Positions 58,201 through 64,000 of a DNA stretch of 64,000 nt are shown piece after piece. The position numbers and the translations under genes were made by a program. Under the pieces are notes generated by a model. It worked only from the letters and a program-made list of their open reading frames with translations. It was not told the origin of the DNA and searched no databases. This stretch comes from Sporodiniella umbellata. Taxonomy: Eukaryota; Mucoromycota; Mucoromycetes; Mucorales; Rhizopodaceae. The DNA lies in the NCBI GenBank assembly GCA_025677835.1, contig JAIXMR010000112.1, positions 1 to 64,000 of the forward strand, read 5' to 3'. Numbering within the stretch: position 1 is the first letter of the stretch; each line of letters opens with the position of its first letter.

Positions 58201-59150
58201 TGGTTCACCAGTACAGAACAAAGGGTACAATTGACTGTATTCGTCCAATGGATGGCAAGTTGCTGGCAAGCGTTCAGGGGTATCTATGTCTCTATCGCTG
58301 GGAACGTACAATGGTTGGAGGCGAGTTGATGGAGATTAGCTCCAAAAGACTTCCTTCTGTCACAGGATGTATTGCTACCCATGGCAATTTTATTACTACG
58401 GGCGACATGGCCTACTCGGTTGTTTTGTTTCAGCTAGATCAAACTACACAGCAGTTGGTAGAAGTTGCTGCGCACGAAAAATCGCAGGAAGTATTGGCAA
58501 TGAAAGCCATTGACGACAACCTGACCCTTGGAGCCGAAAAAGAAGGTCATCTGTTTGTCATGGAGCACTGTCAAGATGAAGCCTCAGTAGACGAACCTCT
58601 GTTGGACATGTTGAGTGTTTGGCATCTTGGTGATACTGTTAGTCGATTTCGATTTGGTAAGTGTTGTAAAATGCTTGGATAGAAAACTAAGCCTTATTTT
58701 GTTCTGTACCGCTCAGGCTCACTTGGTATGAGTAATGCCGATCCTGACAGCAGCCCAGCCACTCCTTCATTGATATTTGCAACTTCTAGTGGATCCATCG
58801 GTGTTATAGCTGATCTTTCACCGGAAAGATTCAAGCTACTTTATCAGATGCAATGTAATATGTGTAGGGTTGTGAAGAGCATTGGGGAGTTGAGTCATAC
58901 TGAGTAAGAAGAAGAAAAAAAAAAAAAAATAGAAACTGACGATCCTCTTAGCTGGCGAAGTGTTAATATCTCAAATCGCAAAGAGGAAGCAATTCACTTT
59001 ATTGATGGTGATTTGATTGAAAGCTTTCTGGACTTATCTCCACAGCAAATGCAAAGCGTAGTAGACGGTTCTCAAGGAGGACGCAAACTTGATCTTACAG
59101 TAGAAGATCTTTGTAAAGTAGTGGAGGAGTTAATGAGTTTGCACTCATAG
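55295..59150 (+). CDS. DDB1: DDB1 (UV-damaged DNA-binding protein 1, CRL4 adaptor)
   Basis: Eight exons: 55295-55398, 55490-55598, 55686-56026, 56082-56378, 56448-57227, 57278-58656, 58717-58903 and 58952-59150, giving 1131 aa against about 1140 in animals. The start MSFYKYVVTAQKPTSTQF matches the DDB1 N-terminus. Three WD40-like beta-propellers follow, with conserved phrases RILLGDAEGILYLL, VFVGSNLCDSQLIYI, ETFANLGPIKDFCV, TCSGADKEGSLRVVRNGVGL, GKLLASVQGYLCLYRWE and FIDGDLIESFLDLSPQQMQ. DDB1 links DCAF substrate receptors to Cul4 ubiquitin ligases. Within exon 6, 57976-58038 looks like a 63-bp GC-AG intron, in frame, encoding a hydrophobic stretch that the family lacks; removing it would give 1110 aa. 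Confidence 0.95.
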
Positions 59151-59357
59151 ATTCTTTATATTTGTTCCATAACTACTTTATACTGTAAATAAATACCTTT
59201 TATCTTTTTGAAAAAAACAAAGATAAGATACAAAAAAAAAAGAGCAATCATAGCTCGGTAAGTTCTTTATTACGAGTTATTTATTTACATGTAACTGTTC
59301 AACACATACACCTGTCTCTTTCATGGAAAAAAAAATGTGAAAGAGCGTTGACTTTGC

Positions 59358-59798
59358 TTAGCTGAACTTTGTTCGTGTAGACGATTGGCTGGAGTTTGTA
59401 GGTGAGAGACTTGTAAAAGTTTGAAAGAGATAAATCGCACCATAGATGATAAAGATAATCACACTGAATCTCACAAATCCAAAGATCAGTCCACGTACCC
59501 ACCGCATGGCGGCAGTTACCAAACAGTAGAAAGTATAAAACAAGACCATAATAAAGAGAGTAGTTACAAAGTTGTATTCTAAAAGAGGCAGTTTTGTAAA
59601 GAGTGTATAGAGTTGGCGTACAGCTGCGGGTGAATGTGTCAAAACAAATCCCAAGATGGATGTCAATACTGAAAGAATATAATCAAATTCGGGCAAAGCG
59701 ACATTAGCTTTTGCTAGTTGCTGGTTAGCGAAATTGTAAACTTCTCCAGCAGCATGAATAGCTTCAACAGTGACATTCCAAGAGCCAAGGATTTCCAT
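59358..59798 (-). CDS. Small multi-pass membrane protein (Apq12-like?)
   Basis: Single exon, 146 aa, starting MEILGSWNVTVEAIHAAG; the longer in-frame start at 59858 adds a Phe tract from homopolymer DNA and is rejected. It has an amphipathic N-terminal half (VALPEFDYILSVLTSILGFV), then two strong hydrophobic segments, FVTTLFIMVLFYTFYCLV and FVRFSVIIFIIYGAIYLF, joined by a short basic loop RWVRGLIFG. A Ser/Thr-rich tail ends the protein. The size and paired hydrophobic segments with a basic linker recall Apq12, an ER/nuclear-envelope protein of nuclear pore assembly. That resemblance is a guess from topology and local pattern. The protein itself looks real because of its regular hydrophobic pattern. 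Confidence 0.6.
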   Translation of the reverse strand: MEILGSWNVTVEAIHAAGEVYNFANQQLAKANVALPEFDYILSVLTSILGFVLTHSPAAVRQLYTLFTKLPLLEYNFVTTLFIMVLFYTFYCLVTAAMRWVRGLIFGFVRFSVIIFIIYGAIYLFQTFTSLSPTNSSQSSTRTKFS

Positions 59799-60513
59799 TT
59801 TTAAGAAATATGAGAGACACGTAAAAAAAAAAAAAAATGCATTGACGTCAAAATCCATGTTATTTGCATCTTATGGCGGAGCTTTGTTGACTTTCTGGAT
59901 CCACGCTTTATGAGTTTTACATTGGAAGATTTTGATTATGTCAATTCGATCTCATTGATATATCTATTTATGGGTCATTTTGCTGTTATGCTTTTGTTTG
60001 TTTATTGACCACACTTTAAAAAAAGGATTTTTGCGACGATCAAAATGCAATATATCCCTCCTTAACGAGTACTGAGCAATCTTGTTTCTAGACCCACATT
60101 CCCACATAGCTTATATATTGTACTTGTTCCTCAAATAAAAAAAACTCCCAAAAACAAACCAATATAAACTATCCAAGCAACTGGTTCTTCAAGTAAGAAA
60201 ACATTAATGAAACACAGGCATCGAATCTCCTGAAATGACTCATTTGACTCATTTTTTTAATTTAAAGTTGGCTCATAAGTATCAAAAGACAGTCTGTTGG
60301 CACCGCTAAACTACTGCATGACATGCTGTGACGCACGATTAGAAAGATCCATTCTAAAGATATAAAAAAGGTGCTTGATTTTTTCTAAAAAAAATAAATA
60401 AAAAGCTTTTCTTTCTTGGAATAGTTTGCTCCTTTTTACAATTGCTGTTTTTCCATTCTGATCCTTCTCAGTTAGCAGTAGCAAAAGAAATATACAGTAG
60501 CATATAGATTTGA
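59799..60513. other. Divergent spacer before the MFS gene
   Basis: About 715 bp between divergent genes, AT-rich, with a short A-tract at 59823-59836 on plus (a coding-strand T-tract before the minus-strand gene). No gene seen. Confidence 0.65.
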
Positions 60514-62462
60514 ATGATACAGACCAGCACGTCTAATAGAGAGAGCGAAAACCTGTTGCTCTCTCGGAACCTTTCATCCAGAAGCCATACGCGAAGCTAT
60601 CAGTCTATCGAGGAAGCGGGGGAGACAGAGCCTGTGGTTACGCCTTTACCTAAGTTGCAGCTTCTCATCGTTTCTATTGTGTTGCTTAGTGAGCCTTTGA
60701 CATCTACTATTTTGTTGCCTTTTATTTATTTTATGGTAAATTGCAATAGCAGCAATTGTTTGATTAACATTACAATAGCTCAAAGATATGAAAGTTTCCG
60801 ATGATGAAAAAGAGATAGGATCTTATGCAGGGTGGATAAGTAAAGAAAAATAAATGATTTTTTCTACTAGTGAGACTAAAAGGGACTGGAAATACACATT
60901 AGCTTCCATTTTTTTTGTCGCTCAATTTTTTACAGCAATTGCTTGGGGGAAAATATCTGACCGTTATGGACGTCGACCTGCTTTATTATGTGGTTTGGTA
61001 GGTAATGCGGTATCGAGTTGTATGTTTGGACTCAGCAAGAGTCTTTGGTGGGCTATTGGCTCACGTGCATTATGCGGCATCATGAACGGTAACAATGGCG
61101 TTGCACGAAGCTTTCTTAGTGAGATTACAGACAATACAAATAAAGCCAGGGCTTTTTCTATGTTTGGCTTTTGTTGGGGGATGGGAATGATTGGTAAAAC
61201 TATAAAATTTTAGAAAAACGAGTACTCACACTTTATTATAGCGGGTAAACAACCAAAAAAAAAAGTCATGTAATCACCAGCTAAAAAAAACCTCATTTCT
61301 ACATTTGCTTAGGTCCAGCCATAGGTAAACCAAAGAGATAAGAGCGAAAGTCTGATTAGAGATTTTCGTAGGCGGTTATTTGAACCATCCAGTGACTAAT
61401 TTTCCTAAACTGTTTGGATGGAGCCAGTTTTTAAAAGACTACCCTTACTTTCTCCCTTGTTTTGTGTCTGCGCTCCTAACTAGCTTTGGATTCATTGTTG
61501 CATTTTTCTTTCTAGAAGAATCCAACCCAAATGTTTTGAACAACAAGAGCAGTGAAGAACAAACAACACTTTTATCTAAAGATGACGATCCAACACAACC
61601 TACTGGATTGAGAAGAATTACAAAGACCACGCTGCTTGTAATTGCTGGCTATGTGTAAGTTATAAAGAAATTCGATTTGTACTGAAAATATTCTTGTGTA
61701 CGTCTCCTTTATGATGGCAGTCAATTTGCGTTTTACTCCATGATATTCGAAGAAGTTTTGCCTCTTTATTTTACTGCACCTTCTTATGCAGGAGGATTAG
61801 GGGTGACTTCGACCGAGTTTGCAGGCGCCTTGGCCGTTATGGGTATATCACAATTAGTGTTTCAGTTTGCTATCTATCCGGCTGTAGCTAAACGCTTTTC
61901 TATTCTTTCACTTGTTCGGTTTGCGCTTGTTTTCTGCGTCCCTCTTTTTTTTGTTTTCCCTGGACTGACTAGTTTCAAGATCTGGATTCTTGAACATGCT
62001 CCGGATGAAGCGACAGGAAAAAATCTCTTCAAGTTGGGCTATGGTACGCTTTTGCTCATTCGGTATTTTGGAAATTGCCTTATTTTTACAAGCTTTAGTA
62101 TCATGGTAAGCCTAGATATTGCTCTGTTAGCTCCTTTTACTAAATGCATGTATCTAAACAGGTAAGCACGTCCACAGACCCCGAGATCTTGGGTACCGTT
62201 AATGGTTTTAATCAATCCTGTGCATCCTTAGTACGAGCTATAGGTAAGAAAGAAAAAAGGGTTGAATGCATTATGACTGAGAACAATACCTTTAGCTCCT
62301 ACCTTGGGAGGCTCACTCTGGTCCTATTCACTTCGAAAAGACCGCGTTTACCCTTTTGACTACCATCTAGTCTACTATATTATCACTATCTTAGCTTTTA
62401 TTAACTTGATACAAACTGTCTTTATACCAAAAAGAGTTTCAATAGGAGGTCGTTCGAAATAG
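60514..62462 (+). CDS. Major facilitator superfamily transporter (ZIFL/DHA1-like)
   Basis: Eight exons: 60514-60735, 60779-60839, 60903-61193, 61313-61324, 61372-61654, 61721-62105, 62162-62243 and 62296-62462, giving 500 aa in phase. A polar N-terminus (~45 residues) precedes the first span (LLIVSIVLLSEPLTSTILL). The loop 2-3 motif A is GKISDRYGRRPALL. The sixth-span region is built from a 12-nt microexon, giving GPAIGGYLNHP. A central hydrophilic loop with SSEEQTTLLSKDD follows, then six more spans. The arrangement and GPAIGG motif resemble the zinc-induced-facilitator-like group with fungal members such as YCR023C. Substrate unknown; a proton antiporter of drugs, metals or small metabolites is inference from the family. 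Confidence 0.87.
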
Positions 62463-62768
62463 ATAGAACAATAAAAACGATGAATAGCCACACAAAATCA
62501 CGTGACCAATTATTTCAGCCAATGAAAAAACTTTTGTATTGTTTTTGAAATTTTTTTTTTTTTTGCGAGCAACACTTTGACTCACTTTGACCCACAAAAA
62601 AAAAAAAGCAAATCAACAACGATAATTATATATTCTTTAATTTTGAAGATTTCCTATTTTTTTCTTTTTTTTTTTTTTTTTTGGGTTGTTATTTATTTAT
62701 TGAAACTTTTTCTTGGTTAAAATCTCTTTTATTATTTAATTGTTACTTTTTTTTCGTTTCAACAAAAG
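62463..62768. other. Promoter spacer of the terminal gene
   Basis: 306 bp with T-tracts at 62551-62564 and 62660-62680 and an A-tract at 62597-62609. No gene. The tracts lie 90-215 bp before the downstream ATG. Confidence 0.6.
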
Positions 62769-64000
62769 ATGACTTCAGACTCACCTAGAACATTCAACAC
62801 TGGGCCCAAAAAGTACACAGCATCTTTGAATGCTAACAACGGTAAACAGATGCGGTTTTTTTTGCTTGTGATTGCATTCCAAAGCTTACTCATTTCCCCC
62901 CTTTTTTTTCTCGAAAAAAAAAAAAAGCAGGTCGTAGTTTACATACAAGACAGCGTTTACTTTCCACCAAAATCTCAGCACCTTTACCTATCAACCTACC
63001 TAGTTTGAAGAGTGAGAGTGGCATGGATGGACCTGCCGCAGCTCATAGTTGGGGAACCTCCGCCAGCCCAGAAATAACGCATGTCCAACCAGTCGAATTA
63101 CCCGTAGCCCGCGCCTGGGCTTTACCTTCACAAACTACACAAGTCGAACCTCCTGCGCCCGTACCTCAAAGTAAACCACTTTTGTTTTTCATGCGTTTCG
63201 GACATTTCTAAATTCTAACTCCTTCCTCTTTCCATCTATCAAAAGAGAAACCTGATGTAAACCCTTCATACAAGATTGATTTTTTTTTTTTTTTTTTTTT
63301 GGATTTTTTAGGGCAAAAAGAAACAGAAAACTAACTACTTTTTTTTTAATTACCTTGCATTTTTTTGTTTTATTTTACTTTATATTAAGGAAGATATTAA
63401 AGAAATGCATGAAGCAACACGGATTTCTTGGGACGAGGTAAGACAAAGAGCAACGTTGGCATTGACAAAAGGATTCTAAGCTTTTTTTCTGGAGATTAGA
63501 TGCTGGATGATGAACAAGACGAGTTCTCAGTGGATGTGATTGAATTTGAAGACGGCACCAAGTTTCCATTGAACGAAGTAACACCTTCAGAACGATTTAC
63601 TGAAGATTACGATCGAGGCGATCCTACTCAGCTAAAACCTACACCTCCTGAAGAACCTCTTGTAGAAGAAATACGTCAGGGAGAACATCGTCGACCTCTG
63701 GACAAAGCTTGGGGACATGAGGAGCATCACCGCCATTCGCAAGAGAGAGCTTGGAATCACGAAGAGCGCCGCAGATCTCAAGAAAAGGCTTGGGGACATG
63801 AGGAGCATCACCGCCATCCGCAAGAAAAAGTTTGGAATCACGAAGAGTATTGTAAATCTCAAGAAAAGGCCTGGGGACACGAAGAGCGATCTCAGGGGGA
63901 TAGGTCTTGGAGCCACGAAGAGCATCGTAGATCCCAAGATAAACACCGTGGCCATGAAGAACGAGGACACGGTGAGAAAGGATGGAGTCAAGAGGAGGGT
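62769..64000 (+). CDS. Repeat-rich hydrophilic protein of unknown function (3' end outside window)
   Basis: Proposed exons 62769-62841, 62931-63170, 63246-63256, 63390-63437 and 63500 onward, open at the window edge. The phase works only with an 11-nt microexon. The N-terminal ~100 residues are Ser/Pro/Ala-rich (SGMDGPAAAHSWGTSASPE and VARAWALPSQTTQVEPP). Then come EDIKEMHEATRISWDEMLDD and an acidic phrase DVIEFEDGTKFPLN. From about 63690 there are imperfect 14-15-residue repeats of the type AWGHEEHHRHSQE, also AWNHEERRRSQEK and SWSHEEHRRSQDK, rich in His, Glu and Arg. This type of charged repeat is common in RNA- or cytoskeleton-linked proteins, but I do not recognise the family. No membrane span or signal peptide is seen. 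Confidence 0.7.

Noticed and set aside
59799..59858. Upstream in-frame start adding 20 residues to the small membrane protein
   Set aside because: The extension is a Phe run translated from a homopolymer tract; the ATG at 59798 gives a natural N-terminus.
1..64000. A novel defence, toxin or biosynthetic gene cluster
   Set aside because: Every well-supported gene falls in a known housekeeping or general fungal family, or is an isolated unknown; no co-oriented set of unknown genes was seen.

Overview
This 64-kb window is nuclear DNA of a filamentous fungus, most likely an early-diverging one (Mucoromycota, Mucorales-like). That placement is inference. It rests on a dense set of short GT..AG introns (about 50-130 bp), AT-rich intergenic DNA full of long poly-T/poly-A tracts and microsatellites, and gene content that fits Mucorales: a full Dicer, fatty-alcohol oxidases, a perilipin, an FCHo-type adaptor with mu-homology domain, and AzgA. 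No bacterial-style operons, CRISPR arrays, rRNA or convincing tRNAs were seen.

Layout. 1-1824: 3' end of a GRIP-domain golgin (+). 1825-3676: a repeat-bearing spacer with a 138-bp inverted repeat and decayed coding remnants. 3677-6403: F-BAR/mu-homology endocytic adaptor (+). 6627-7717: secreted protein of unknown family (-). 8891-10761: AzgA purine permease (-). 12923-14240: SAM methyltransferase (+). 16897-18788: Nop2 rRNA methyltransferase (-). 19001-21298: mitochondrial AAA metalloprotease (-). 21974-22481: cytochrome oxidase subunit Cox6 (-). 22663-24953: fatty-alcohol oxidase 1 (-). 25361-26644: chorismate synthase (-). 26844-27978: perilipin-like lipid-droplet protein (-). 29159-33631: exocyst Sec8 with 25 exons (+). 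33846-38791: Dicer (+). 38907-40444: ZPR1 (+). 41511-42128: Mig1/CreA-type zinc-finger protein (+). 42676-45031: a second fatty-alcohol oxidase with broken reading frames (-). 45721-48513: RecQ helicase (+). 50054-51696: CaMKK-like protein kinase (+). 51985-53399: Ecm33-like GPI protein (-). 55295-59150: DDB1 (+). 59358-59798: small membrane protein (-). 60514-62462: MFS transporter (+). 62769 to the end: a repeat-rich protein of unknown function, truncated by the window.

The genes are housekeeping or general cell biology rather than one pathway. Loose themes are membrane traffic (golgin, Syp1/FCHo, Sec8), mitochondria (AAA protease, Cox6), lipid use (two FAO copies and a perilipin), carbon regulation (Mig1/CreA, CaMKK-like kinase), genome and RNA control (Dicer, RecQ, DDB1, Nop2) and cell wall (Ecm33). 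Exon models were built by hand from splice signals, reading phase and family alignment recalled from knowledge; no search was run. I did not find a coherent new defence or biosynthetic system. The best leads are two candidate GC-AG introns, 11-12-nt microexons, the decayed FAO copy, the inverted-repeat remnants and the coding-strand T-tracts placed before many start codons.
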